A stretch of DNA of 64,000 nucleotides from Veillonella ratti (GCF_003992115.1 NZ_RQUX01000001.1:62001-126000); one strand, 5' to 3'; positions 9,020 through 17,790 are shown, counted from the stretch's first letter. Translations and numbers: made by a program. Notes: generated by a model from the letters alone, not told the origin.

Positions 9020-10035
9020 TAAACCACCTCATTGGTAGCGGCGATTAAATCTTCCAACACCGCTAGAGCCTTGCCTTCATCGATAAGACGCGCCGCCTTA
9101 GCGATACCTTCAGCTAAAGTAGTATCTTCTTCCGCTAAATGGAAACTCATGCCGGCATTTAAAATTACCGCATTACGACGGGAGCCGTTTTCACCGTTCA
9201 GCACGGAGCGGGTAATTTCCGCATTAACCGGGCCGTCACCGCCTACGAGTTCAGCCGGCTGGGCGTAAGCAAGACCGAATTCAGCGGGATCCAGCACATA
9301 GCTGGTTAACTTACCATCATTAATTTCACAAACATAGGTCTTATCACAAGCGGTAATTTCATCGAGGCCGTCAAAACCGTGAACTACGGCGCCTCGTTTA
9401 ACCCCCAGATTTGCTAATACCTGAGCCATCGGTTCCACTAATTCCTTAGCGTATACACCCATGAGCTGCATGGTAGCACCGGCAGGGTTCGTCAACGGTC
9501 CCAACACATTAAACACGGTGCGAATTCCTAAAGCCTTGCGCACCGGCATGGCATATTTCATGGAGCTATGATAGAGTGGGGCAAACATAAAACACATGCC
9601 CACCTTATTAAGCACATCCTGATTAGCCGGTCCCGGTACATTTAAATTAACCCCTAAGGCTTCCAAGCAATCAGCGGCGCCACATTTACTGGATACACTG
9701 CGATTGCCGTGTTTAGCGACCGGAATACCGCCGGCAGCGATTACAAAGCCTGCGGTAGTGGAAATATTAAATGTATTCGCCTTATCACCACCGGTACCGA
9801 CGATTTCAAATACATCTTTCGCGTGCTTTACGGGCATGGCTTTTTCACGCATGCCTTGGGCAAAACCGGTAATCTCATCGATGGTTTCCCCCTTAAGGCG
9901 AAGAGCCCCCAACAAAGCACCGATTTGAGCCTCATTAGCTTCACCGTTCATAATCTCACGCATGGCTCCCAAAGCCATATCGTAGGTCAAATCCTTACCG
10001 TCTACCACTGTTTCAATCGCCGTTTTAATTATCAT
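9019..10035 (-). CDS. trpD: Anthranilate phosphoribosyltransferase
   Basis: Transfers phosphoribose from PRPP to anthranilate. The 338-residue protein shows the family motifs GTGGDKANTFNIST (PRPP/diphosphate loop) and KHGNRSVSSKCGAADCLEALG, with the downstream catalytic region NVLGPLTNPAG. It is a stand-alone TrpD, not fused to the TrpG amidotransferase as in some bacteria. It follows trpG after a 74-base gap with no terminator and its stop touches the trpC start. Confidence 0.96.
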   Translation of the reverse strand: MIIKTAIETVVDGKDLTYDMALGAMREIMNGEANEAQIGALLGALRLKGETIDEITGFAQGMREKAMPVKHAKDVFEIVGTGGDKANTFNISTTAGFVIAAGGIPVAKHGNRSVSSKCGAADCLEALGVNLNVPGPANQDVLNKVGMCFMFAPLYHSSMKYAMPVRKALGIRTVFNVLGPLTNPAGATMQLMGVYAKELVEPMAQVLANLGVKRGAVVHGFDGLDEITACDKTYVCEINDGKLTSYVLDPAEFGLAYAQPAELVGGDGPVNAEITRSVLNGENGSRRNAVILNAGMSFHLAEEDTTLAEGIAKAARLIDEGKALAVLEDLIAATNEVV

Positions 10036-10109
10036 GATTAGCTCCTCTCGGGCCTTGCCCTCTCTTATTTTTCAATACTCTCAGTTCTCAATATTTTATC
10101 GTTATCTAC

Positions 10110-10682
10110 TTATACACTAATGTTCAAAAAGTTCTTTAAAATCTCAATGCCACGGGGTGTTAAAATCGATTCCGGATGGAATTGAACGCCGTATAGCGGT
10201 TCTGATTTATGTTCCATAGCCATAATTTCGCCATCCGCTGTTTCCGCCGTTACCACCAACTCTGCCGGTAAGCTTGCTCTATCTACCGCCAAAGAATGAT
10301 AGCGAGCCGCTTCGAAGTGCTTTGGCAGCCCTTCAAACAACTTGGAGTCTTTAATTATATTGACCTCACTGGACTTGCCATGCATTACCGTTTTGGCAAA
10401 ACCTACGGTGCCACCGAAGCTTTCCGCCAAGGCCTGATGACCGAGGCAAACTCCTAAGAGTGGAATTTTACCGGCCACGGCCGGAATCAATGTTTCGTAA
10501 ATACCCGCTTCATTCGGCCGACCCGGCCCAGGCGATAATACAATGTGACTCGGGTTCAGTTCAAGCACTTCCAGCACCGTTAATTCATCGCTGCGAACCA
10601 CTTTAATATCCGAATTCAAGGTTCCGATAAATTGATATAAATTAAAGGAAAAACTGTCATAATGATCAATCAACAATATCAT
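10110..10682 (-). CDS. trpG: Anthranilate synthase component II (glutamine amidotransferase)
   Basis: Glutaminase subunit that supplies ammonia to TrpE. The 190-residue class I amidotransferase carries the catalytic cysteine in GVCLGHQAL and the His-Glu pair in QFHPESI. The start overlaps the end of trpE by 17 bases, indicating a coupled, 1:1 complex. A second copy of this family, at 24085, sits with pabB; the operon context separates the two. Confidence 0.94.
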   Translation of the reverse strand: MILLIDHYDSFSFNLYQFIGTLNSDIKVVRSDELTVLEVLELNPSHIVLSPGPGRPNEAGIYETLIPAVAGKIPLLGVCLGHQALAESFGGTVGFAKTVMHGKSSEVNIIKDSKLFEGLPKHFEAARYHSLAVDRASLPAELVVTAETADGEIMAMEHKSEPLYGVQFHPESILTPRGIEILKNFLNISV

Positions 10683-12183
10683 AACCGGTCACCTCTACCC
10701 CTTTCTTAATCGCTTCGATTATAGCCTGCGCCTTATTGCGCGTTTCTTCATATTCATTGGCCGGTACACTGTCCCGTACGATACCGGCGCCGGAACGAAC
10801 CGCTACATAACCGCCTCTGGCCACCGCCATGCGAATGCCGATACAAGTATCCATATTGCCGGCAAAATCTAAATATCCGATAGCCCCGGCATACACGCCG
10901 CGCGGCGCTTTCTCAAGCGTTTGCAAAATCTCTACGGCCCGAATCTTCGGTGCCCCCGATAAGGTGCCGGCCGGTAACGTAGCGCTTAACGCATCCAATG
11001 CATCCTTATCTTTTTGAAGTGTTCCCGATACGGCGGAGCAAATATGCATCACATGAGAGAATCGTTGAATTTCTCTAAGCGCCGTTACCTTCACACTACC
11101 GAATTCACAAACACGCCCTAAATCATTACGGCCTAAATCGACCAACATATTATGTTCAGCCAATTCCTTTTCGTCATTTCTCAATCGCTCTTCATACGCC
11201 ATATCTTCCGCTTTATTCTTACCTCGCGGCATCGTCCCGGCGATTGGGAAGGTTTCCACCTGACCATCACGAACCTTCACCAAAGTTTCCGGTGAAGCTC
11301 CGGTCAATTCCATATGTGGGCTGCTGAGATAGAACATATATGGCGATGGATTCGTAGTACGCAAAATACGATAAGCATTGAGTAAACTGCCTTTAAATCG
11401 TGCGCGACGTCCGATGGATAACACGCCTTGGAAGATATCCCCTTTTCTAATATGATCCTGTAAGGTTTCAATCTTTGCCATGAATTCTTCTTTTGTAAAC
11501 TCGTCTTCAAATTCCGTTAAGAGATTACCGGCCGGTTCATTCACTTCTTCCCCTGTTGCTACCAATTTGGCTAAACTTTCCAGTTCCAATTGCGCCTTGT
11601 TATAATTTGTTTCCAACTCATCGGTGCGAATATTGGTAATTAAAATAATCTTTTTCTTATAATGATCAAACACAATAACTTTATCAAACAACAAAAGGTC
11701 CACATCATTGAAGATTGGTATATCGTAAGGCCCGGTGGACATCAACTTCATCCGTTGTGCTTGAAAACCGTGATCCAAATGCGGTTCTTGATAGGTCATG
11801 TATTCATAGCCGAAGTAACCTACAAGACCACCTGTAAATGTGGGTAAAAAATCGAATTGCGGACTACGATATTCTTTCATTACCCGGCGAATTTCTTCAT
11901 TCGGCTTGGTTGTCCGATAGGTTTGCGTCGTAGCACCCTTAATCGTCATCGTGCCGGCCTTGCAGGTGATTTCCAGGAGAGGATTATAGCCCAGGAATGA
12001 ATAACGACCCCAGTTCTCTTTGTTATCCGCACTTTCCAATAAAAAGGCGGTTTTGCTTACTCGCTTTAACGCTTTAAGCACACTGACTACGGTTCGCGTA
12101 TCCGAAAAGATTTCCTTGTATACAGGCACAATCGGATAATCTGCAGCGTATTTTTTTAATGTTTCCAATGGTAACTGATTCAT
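10666..12183 (-). CDS. trpE: Anthranilate synthase component I
   Basis: Converts chorismate to anthranilate using ammonia from TrpG. The 505-residue protein has PIAGT in the catalytic region, the alanine that marks anthranilate synthases; the pabB in this window has PIKGT. The tryptophan feedback site is intact (LLES near residue 50 and NPSPYMF), so the enzyme should be allosterically inhibited. It is the first gene of the operon, 160 bases after the T-box terminator, so expression is set by tRNA-Trp charging and activity by tryptophan. Confidence 0.97.
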   Translation of the reverse strand: MNQLPLETLKKYAADYPIVPVYKEIFSDTRTVVSVLKALKRVSKTAFLLESADNKENWGRYSFLGYNPLLEITCKAGTMTIKGATTQTYRTTKPNEEIRRVMKEYRSPQFDFLPTFTGGLVGYFGYEYMTYQEPHLDHGFQAQRMKLMSTGPYDIPIFNDVDLLLFDKVIVFDHYKKKIILITNIRTDELETNYNKAQLELESLAKLVATGEEVNEPAGNLLTEFEDEFTKEEFMAKIETLQDHIRKGDIFQGVLSIGRRARFKGSLLNAYRILRTTNPSPYMFYLSSPHMELTGASPETLVKVRDGQVETFPIAGTMPRGKNKAEDMAYEERLRNDEKELAEHNMLVDLGRNDLGRVCEFGSVKVTALREIQRFSHVMHICSAVSGTLQKDKDALDALSATLPAGTLSGAPKIRAVEILQTLEKAPRGVYAGAIGYLDFAGNMDTCIGIRMAVARGGYVAVRSGAGIVRDSVPANEYEETRNKAQAIIEAIKKGVEVTGYDIVD

Positions 12184-12342
12184 AATGGCAGCTCCTTTTT
12201 CTCAATTATTTGGGCCAACTTTTGTAACATGTAATCATAGTCAGCTCCGGTACTTTTAATTATGGTTAACTCTGATGTTTTTCATTATGTTAACTATAAT
12301 ACTTTCCATGCCAAGCTTTTTACGCTAACTTTTTTTGGTAAC

Positions 12343-12640
12343 AAAAAAGTCCTTGGCAAATATATGCCAAGGACGGGTAATTATACTCGCGGTACCACCT
12401 TGTTTGACGTTCTATGTGCAATAAAACGCCCCCTCATTCGCAGGGTACTAACATACCCCTCATTGCTAACGCCAATGTCGCGTCGCTGTATACTAAAGCT
12501 ATTAACATAACTCTTTCCCAGCGCCCTCAACGGTCCATTTAATAAGCTGCGTTCTGTGAAAATCTCAGCTAACTCCACTCTCTGTAAGTGCACGTCTTAT
12601 TTTTATCTCCGTCTCAACGGTTTATAGGTTCGCTATAAAG
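12343..12640 (-). promoter_or_regulatory. T-box leader controlling the trp operon (specifier UGG, tRNA-Trp)
   Basis: Reading on the minus strand, Stem I shows the expected elements in order: ACGGAGAT (K-turn region), ACAGAGAG (AG bulge region), a distal hairpin AGCTG/CAGCT, and closing arms AATAAG/CTTATT. Right after the closing arm is AAATGGACC, placing the codon UGG at 12535-12537 in the specifier position. The conserved T-box sequence AAGGTGGTACCGCG is at 12388-12401, and a terminator stem GTCCTTGGCA/TGCCAAGGAC followed by TTTTTT is at 12343-12374. Uncharged tRNA-Trp would stabilise the antiterminator and allow transcription of trpE. Confidence 0.92.
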
Positions 12641-12822
12641 TTATATACGAGCCGCCACCCCGGCGGCCGTTAAAATCAAATGTCTCTCACTCCATATTGC
12701 CCGGCAATCCCTATGCCGAACAAATCCTTCTCTCTGCTCCCTCAAGCTACCTTCGTGTTACTTCGTGATGTACAATTTTCATCAATTTGTTCTTTTAACA
12801 AGAAACTCTGTCCACTTAGGTT
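12641..12822 (-). other. Unexplained 5' extension of the trp leader
   Basis: Between the promoter and Stem I lie about 180 transcribed bases that the T-box does not need. They hold three small hairpins: CGGCA/TGCCG, CCGCC/GGCGG and TTTATAG/CTATAAA. There is also a second AGAGAG and a second TGGAG context. No ORF with a ribosome binding site is visible. Confidence 0.4.
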
Positions 12823-12828
12823 GTATTT

Positions 12829-12857
12829 ATAATATACACAATGACGTCAAATGTCAA
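12829..12857 (-). promoter_or_regulatory. Promoter of the trp operon
   Basis: On the minus strand TTGACA (12852-12857) and TATTAT (12829-12834) are separated by exactly 17 bases. Transcription would start near 12822, giving a leader of about 640 nt before trpE. Confidence 0.8.
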
Positions 12858-12982
12858 GAATTTTTTTGTAAGGTTTTCATAAAATTTAAAACTAAGCTTT
12901 ACCAATACCCTAATAACAAGCATCAATTAGAATTTAAAACGTCATATATTTTTTTGAATTCTCGCATCACAATTAATCTTGG

Positions 12983-12991
12983 TGGTATAAT
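12983..12991 (+). promoter_or_regulatory. Extended -10 promoter of the LUD gene
   Basis: TATAAT at 12986-12991 is preceded by TG at 12983-12984, an extended -10 element; no clear -35 hexamer is present. It lies 64 bases before the LUD-domain gene start. Confidence 0.5.
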
Positions 12992-13054
12992 ATACATATA
13001 GTGTATTTATTTTAGGATCCTTATATTTCGCAGTTTATTTTGGAGGGAAGTCCC

Positions 13055-13732
13055 ATGGCCAACACCGACACCACAATTAATGCCGTTACCAATCCTGAAC
13101 CGAATGACACAGCTATTAACATAGAAGCAACCATTAAAAATCTGACACACAATAACTTTGTTGTGCATTATTTTGAAACTGGCGCCGAAGCCACGGCTTA
13201 CTTAAAAGAGCGTATTCGAAATAAACGGGTTGCCTTGGGGGATTCGCGCACCTTACAAGCCCTTAAAGTTTATGAAGCCTTAGAGCCTAACAATAAAGAA
13301 ATAACGGATATTCACCGCCCCTTAGAAGGGGAAACTTTCCGTCAGACAGCTCTTCGTACTATGCAACGCGATGTTTTCCTTACGTCCGTAAATGCCTTGG
13401 CTCAAACAGGCGAACTCGTTAACATCGACGGTACCGGTAATCGCGTAGCCTGCTCCTTGTTCGGCTCGGAAGAAGTCTTCTTCGTCCTGGGCATTAACAA
13501 AATTACACCTGATTTGGCATCGGCTATCTATCGTGCCCGCAACGTTGCGGCCCCTCGTAATGTTGTGAAAAACAAAAAACTCTCCAAGACTCCATGTGCC
13601 ATCAAACAGGATCATTGTTATGATTGCGCCTCCCCGGACCGCATCTGCAATGCCCTTACCATTTACTACAAGAAAATGCGCAATATGGATATTATGGAAG
13701 TCATTATTGTAAACGAAGAATTAGGATTCTAA
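13055..13732 (+). CDS. LUD domain (LutC/YkgG-like) lactate utilization protein
   Basis: A 225-residue LUD domain protein of the LutC/YkgG group, a family linked to L-lactate oxidation through LutABC. The start is the ATG with GGAGGG eight bases before it; an upstream in-frame TTG lies across that ribosome binding site and is rejected. The conserved region FETGAEATAYLKERI...GDSRTLQAL...EVFFVLGINKITPDLASAI is typical, and the C-terminus has three cysteines (C-x2-C-x6-C: CYDCASPDRIC). It stands alone, without lutA or lutB, so the exact role is open. In lactate-fermenting bacteria an electron-transfer role is plausible but inferred. Confidence 0.8.
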   Translation: MANTDTTINAVTNPEPNDTAINIEATIKNLTHNNFVVHYFETGAEATAYLKERIRNKRVALGDSRTLQALKVYEALEPNNKEITDIHRPLEGETFRQTALRTMQRDVFLTSVNALAQTGELVNIDGTGNRVACSLFGSEEVFFVLGINKITPDLASAIYRARNVAAPRNVVKNKKLSKTPCAIKQDHCYDCASPDRICNALTIYYKKMRNMDIMEVIIVNEELGF

Positions 13733-13755
13733 TAACTTGGCTTTTAAAACCAACA

Positions 13756-13791
13756 CGTTTTGTCCTATAAGCCCGTTTTGTCCTATAAGCC
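13756..13791. repeat. Perfect 18-bp tandem duplication
   Basis: The unit CGTTTTGTCCTATAAGCC occurs twice without a gap (13756-13773, 13774-13791), just after the LUD stop codon and before its terminator. It is probably a recent slippage duplication. Confidence 0.7.
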
Positions 13792-13815
13792 TGACTTGGC
13801 CTCCAATAACCAAAC

Positions 13816-13850
13816 GAAAACCCCACCCGTTGCCGGGTGGGGTTTTCTTC
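13816..13850 (+). terminator. Terminator after the LUD gene
   Basis: A 13-bp stem AAAACCCCACCCG/CGGGTGGGGTTTT with a TTGC loop lies between the convergent LUD and sdhE genes. The A4 and T4 flanks suggest it serves both strands. Confidence 0.85.
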
Positions 13851-13898
13851 ATAGGCACAAGCTATCAATCAAATGCCTGTATTAGTTTATTTTGCTTA

Positions 13899-14777
13899 TT
13901 ATGCACCTACAAAACGGTTCAAAGCAGCTGTGCTTGTCATATGACGTTTAGTCATGCCAAGTTCAGCAGGGCTGATACCCAATGCTAAGCCGATTAACTG
14001 GCTCATATGGATAATAGGCATATCTTTGTCGCTAGGAACATATTGTTTAGCTTCTTTTTGGAACATATCAAGCTGCATCTGGCAAAGTGGGCAAGGTGTA
14101 ACAACACAATCAGCGCCTTCTTTAGCAGCATCAGCATTGATGGAACCAGTCATCTGCATAACGGAATCATGTGCAGGGTATACAGCATGGAAACCACAGC
14201 AATCGAGTTTACGGGAGAAATCGATTGGCGTAGCGCCGATAGCTTTGATTACATCAGCCAAGCTGGTTGGAATCTGGAAGTCTTCAAAGCCTGTTTCTTC
14301 TTGCGGACGAAGAAGATGGCAACCATAGTATTCAGCAACACGAAGACCGCTTAAAGGTTTAACAACTTTAGCTTTAAGGTTGTTCAAACCGTAGTCGCGA
14401 ATCAATACCCATAAGAAATGAGTTACATCGCTGGTACCTTTATAACGTAAGCCGGCTTGACCCAAAATGTTGTTTACGCGAGCGCGTTGAGTTTCATCGC
14501 GGTCGAGTTCATTTTTAGCTTCGCGAAGCATTAAAGTACAAGTGTTACAAACTGTCATTAACTGAACGCCTTGTGCTTCAGCTAAGGCAATGTTACGAGC
14601 ATTGGTAGAAAGAATTGCCAATGGATCAACGTCCTGAACGTGGGACGCACCGCAACAAGTCCAACCTTCCAATTCTTCGATTTGAATGCCTAATTTTTTA
14701 GCAACCGCAACAGTAGCGATAAAATCTTCTTTGGCTGCACCTTCAAGTACACAACCAGGGAAAAATGCGTATTTCAT
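13899..14777 (-). CDS. sdhE: E-type succinate dehydrogenase/fumarate reductase anchor subunit (HdrB-like, CCG domains)
   Basis: A 292-residue HdrB-family protein with two cysteine-rich CCG domains: C9, CCG (GWTCCGASH) and CNTC in the first half; GCH, CCG (LDCCGFHA) and CPLC in the second. In heterodisulfide reductase and in E-type quinone-linked reductases (Sulfolobus SdhE, Campylobacter/Wolinella MfrE) these cysteines bind iron-sulfur clusters near the quinone site. It has no transmembrane helix, so it would associate peripherally with the inner face of the membrane. It ends the three-gene operon and shares one base with sdhB. The subunit replaces the haem-binding membrane anchors of classical complex II. 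Confidence 0.88.
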   Translation of the reverse strand: MKYAFFPGCVLEGAAKEDFIATVAVAKKLGIQIEELEGWTCCGASHVQDVDPLAILSTNARNIALAEAQGVQLMTVCNTCTLMLREAKNELDRDETQRARVNNILGQAGLRYKGTSDVTHFLWVLIRDYGLNNLKAKVVKPLSGLRVAEYYGCHLLRPQEETGFEDFQIPTSLADVIKAIGATPIDFSRKLDCCGFHAVYPAHDSVMQMTGSINADAAKEGADCVVTPCPLCQMQLDMFQKEAKQYVPSDKDMPIIHMSQLIGLALGISPAELGMTKRHMTSTAALNRFVGA

Positions 14778-15733
14778 TATCTTTCTGCCTCCTCTGCTGC
14801 CTTAATAATGGTGCGCACATCCTTAATACCTTGAACAGGTTTGTGTGGAACTACGAGTTCAAGAGGATTAATCTTACCATGTGCCCAGAGACGCAATGCG
14901 TAGAGACCTTGTTTAGCGGAATCTACAAGACCGTCAGTTTTAAGACTCATCGTTACTTCGTTCAAGCGACCGGTCTGCATGAGGTCTTGTTTGAAGGCGA
15001 TAGCATGGCGAGTACCTTTATTGGATAAGCCGGCTTTCGTAGCTACTGCACGAAGTTCGGAAATATCTTTTGCAGGTTTTAAGTGTTTTGGACAACGGGA
15101 GATACAGTTCATGCAATGAACGCATTTCCAAAGACCATGTTCAAAAGCAGGGTTTACGTGAGCCATAGGTGCTGCATCACGGGAATCCTGAACAAAGCGA
15201 TTAGCTTTAGTGTAAACATATGGATCCAAGAAGTCTTCGCGATTAGCGGACAATTTATTACATTCGGAAGCACAGCAACCGCAAAGGATACATTCTGTGT
15301 TAGTAACAAATTTTTTGAAATCTTCCGGAGTTTGGCGAGAGCCCATGTCGCGGTTGAATTCAGGTTTCATGAAAATCCATGGAGCAACTGTTTTAAGACG
15401 GTTAACTTTAGCTTCCCAGTCAACTGCCAAGTCGCGGATTACGTCGAAGTTACCGATTGGTGCGATTTCGATAGTGTCGCTGCCGAAACGTTCGGTAATA
15501 TCGTCGATTTTGCTTTCACAACCAAGCATAGCCTGACCATTAACTTTAATGGAGCAAGCGCCACAAACAGCACTACGGCAAGCAGCGATGAATGTTAAGG
15601 TTGGATCGATAGTATCTTTAATTTTTTGAAGGCCCCAGAGAATTGTACGGTCCGGTTCATAATCAAAGGAATAGGTCTGTACATAGGAGCGACCTTCATT
15701 ATAACGATGAATCTTATAAGTAATCTGTCTCAT
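14777..15733 (-). CDS. sdhB: Succinate dehydrogenase/fumarate reductase iron-sulfur subunit
   Basis: Electron relay between flavin and quinone, 318 residues. The [2Fe-2S] ferredoxin domain has CRSAVCGACSIKVNGQAMLGC-type spacing (C-x4-C-x2-C-x11-C). The C-terminal domain has CILCGCCASEC for a [4Fe-4S] cluster. The third cluster site reads CVHCMNCISRCP, with a cysteine where classical subunits have a non-ligand residue, so it probably holds a second [4Fe-4S] rather than a [3Fe-4S] cluster, as described for E-type enzymes. It is one base after sdhA and overlaps sdhE. Confidence 0.92.
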   Translation of the reverse strand: MRQITYKIHRYNEGRSYVQTYSFDYEPDRTILWGLQKIKDTIDPTLTFIAACRSAVCGACSIKVNGQAMLGCESKIDDITERFGSDTIEIAPIGNFDVIRDLAVDWEAKVNRLKTVAPWIFMKPEFNRDMGSRQTPEDFKKFVTNTECILCGCCASECNKLSANREDFLDPYVYTKANRFVQDSRDAAPMAHVNPAFEHGLWKCVHCMNCISRCPKHLKPAKDISELRAVATKAGLSNKGTRHAIAFKQDLMQTGRLNEVTMSLKTDGLVDSAKQGLYALRLWAHGKINPLELVVPHKPVQGIKDVRTIIKAAEEAER

Positions 15734-15734
15734 C

Positions 15735-17453
15735 TTAGTACGTCCTTTCTTTTGGTTCGAAGCGAGTAATTACAACTTCACTCTGACCTACTTCGTATTC
15801 GCCATCTTCTTTAAGTGTAATAACTGTGTGATTCAAGAAGTTAGCATCATCACGTTTTGCATAGTCTTCGCGAAGGTGACTACCGCGGCTTTCTTTACGA
15901 CGCATAGCGCCCAAAGTAACAGCTTTAGCAATCGTTAAGAGGCTGCCTACTTCAACGTAGTTTACGAAAGCCATATTGAACGTACGGTTAGTATCGCCAA
16001 CGTAGCAAGTTTTATATTCTTCAAGCAAACGATTCAAGATTGCCAATTCTTCTTCCATTTTCTTTTCTTCGCGGAAAATACCTACGTTGTTCCACATAGT
16101 AAGAGCCATTTCGTCACGAATTTCAGAAATAGGACGACCGGTTGTACGGCCGGTTACTTCACGGAAGCGTTGTTCCCAACCGTTAGCTGCTTCGTTAAGA
16201 GCTTTTGCAGCGTCTTTAGCACTGTTTTCTTTAACATAAGCAACAGCACCTTCACCGGCTACTTTACCGAATACAACAGCGTCAGCCAAGGAGTTACCGC
16301 CAAGACGGTTAGCACCGTGGATAGATACGCAAGCAGCTTCGCCGGCTGCGAATAAGCCAGGGACTACAGTACCGCAAGTTTTGAAATCTTTTACATCAAT
16401 ACCGCCCATGGAATAGTGACAAGTTGGACGAATTGGAATTGGTTGAACTAATGGATCGGCATGTTCGAATGTGATAGCAAGGTCGCGGATACCATGAAGT
16501 TTTTCAAGAATAACTTCTTTTGGTAAGTGACGAACGTCAGCTACTACATATGCGTCAAGACCGGTACCCCAGCCACGACCTTCAGCGATTTCAGTTTCGA
16601 TAGCTTTAGCTACAACGTCACGAGGTGCAAGTTCCATTTTGCTAGGAGCATAATCCTTCATGAAACGTTCCCCTTTGTTATTCAAGAGGTAACCACCTTC
16701 ACCACGAACAGCTTCGGACATCAAGATACCGCTCTTACCGAGACCGGTTGGATGGAACTGAACCATTTCAGGGTCTTTCAAAGCACAACCTGCACGGAAA
16801 CATGCGGCCATACCGTCACCTGTGGAAAGGTAAGGATTGGAAGTACGAGTCCAATACATACGACCGGCACCACCGGTTGCAATTACTAATGCAGTAGTTG
16901 CGATTTTTTCAACACGGCCTTCTTTCATGTTCCAAGCAACAACGCCGCCTACGGAACCGTCGTCAGCTTTAACGATGTCTAATAAGTACCAATCTTGAAG
17001 GAAATGTACGTTTTCCTTTAAGCATTGTTCATACAACGTATGCAAAATTACATGACCGGTTTTATCGGCACTGTAGCATGTACGAGGGTATGCCTGGCCA
17101 CCGAAGTTACGTTGTGCAATTTTATTTTCTTTAGTACGGGAGAATGGGGTACCGAAATAATCAAGTTCTTTGATTAATTCAGGACAACGGTTGATAAAGA
17201 ATTCAACAGCATCCTGGTCGGCAAGATAGTCACTACCTTTAACGGTATCGAAGATGTGGTCTTCAATAGTGTCTTCTTTTGCCACATTGTTTAATACGCC
17301 ATTAATACCGCCTTGAGCCATAGCCGTTGCAGAACGACTTGGGAAAATCTTGGTAATAAGTGCTACGCGCAAACCTTCTTGATGAGCTGCTTCTAAAGCT
17401 GCTCGTTGGCCGGCTCCGCCGCTACCTACTACTAGAACATCATACTGTTCCAT
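15735..17453 (-). CDS. sdhA: Succinate dehydrogenase/fumarate reductase flavoprotein subunit, lacking the covalent-FAD histidine
   Basis: Interconverts fumarate and succinate at a cytoplasmic flavin site; 572 residues. The dinucleotide fold starts at residue 6 (VLVVGSGGAGQRAAL), and the substrate-site motifs HPTGL, RGEGG, HYSMGG and RLGGNSL are all present. The histidine that carries the covalent FAD in classical enzymes (RSHT) is alanine here: SRSATAMAQGG, residues 40-50. FAD is therefore probably bound non-covalently. Escherichia coli FrdA mutants at this histidine keep fumarate reduction but lose succinate oxidation, so this enzyme may be poised for fumarate reduction, fitting the succinate/propionate pathway. 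There is no twin-arginine signal, unlike the periplasmic MfrA of epsilonproteobacteria. Confidence 0.93.
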   Translation of the reverse strand: MEQYDVLVVGSGGAGQRAALEAAHQEGLRVALITKIFPSRSATAMAQGGINGVLNNVAKEDTIEDHIFDTVKGSDYLADQDAVEFFINRCPELIKELDYFGTPFSRTKENKIAQRNFGGQAYPRTCYSADKTGHVILHTLYEQCLKENVHFLQDWYLLDIVKADDGSVGGVVAWNMKEGRVEKIATTALVIATGGAGRMYWTRTSNPYLSTGDGMAACFRAGCALKDPEMVQFHPTGLGKSGILMSEAVRGEGGYLLNNKGERFMKDYAPSKMELAPRDVVAKAIETEIAEGRGWGTGLDAYVVADVRHLPKEVILEKLHGIRDLAITFEHADPLVQPIPIRPTCHYSMGGIDVKDFKTCGTVVPGLFAAGEAACVSIHGANRLGGNSLADAVVFGKVAGEGAVAYVKENSAKDAAKALNEAANGWEQRFREVTGRTTGRPISEIRDEMALTMWNNVGIFREEKKMEEELAILNRLLEEYKTCYVGDTNRTFNMAFVNYVEVGSLLTIAKAVTLGAMRRKESRGSHLREDYAKRDDANFLNHTVITLKEDGEYEVGQSEVVITRFEPKERTY

Positions 17454-17539
17454 AATAACCTCCTAAACTTGTACCTACTTCCTACAGACTTATCCGGCAC
17501 GCCGTACCTGGGCATGCCTTTCCTATAGCTTGTTCTTTA

Positions 17540-17569
17540 ATTATAGCGGTTTACAAAGGCTTTTGTCCA
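17540..17569 (-). promoter_or_regulatory. Promoter of the sdhA-B-E operon
   Basis: On the minus strand TGGACA (17564-17569) and TATAAT (17540-17545) are 18 bases apart, about 87 bases before the sdhA start codon. Confidence 0.6.
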
Positions 17570-17603
17570 AAATCAAATACGCATACTTGAAAACAGCCCT
17601 CAT

Positions 17604-17624
17604 AAATGATAATTTTTATCATTT
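17604..17624. promoter_or_regulatory. Perfect palindrome upstream of the sdh promoter (candidate operator)
   Basis: Two 9-bp arms, AAATGATAA and TTATCATTT, flank a TTT centre. The centre lies about 48 bases upstream of the -35 box of the sdh operon, a normal place for an activator site. The core TGAT...ATCA recalls FNR/CRP-family half-sites, but the spacing is not a standard match, so the binding protein is unknown. Confidence 0.5.
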
Positions 17625-17790
17625 GCCAAATTCCCCTATTTTTAGGGTGTATTTAAACCATCGTTTATCATAAACTATTGTATTTTCTAGAGAAACGCTA
17701 ATATTATTCCGTTTATTTATATGACCGGATAGAAAAACGGAATATTTAATCGAAAATCATTTTCACACATTTTTTTTGATTTTTTCAGAA

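Noticed and set aside
10110-10682. Assigning this amidotransferase to folate synthesis
   Set aside because: It overlaps trpE within the trp operon, while a second copy overlaps pabB; context separates the roles.
12381-12593. Open frames on both strands over the trp leader
   Set aside because: They lie inside the T-box structure, lack ribosome binding sites, and their sequence is explained by conserved RNA elements.
12641-12790. A short trp leader peptide
   Set aside because: A short ATG frame exists in the leader but it has no tryptophan codons and no ribosome binding site, so classical attenuation is not supported.
13737-13988. Small open frame after the LUD gene
   Set aside because: It is produced by the 18-bp duplication and runs through the terminator hairpin.
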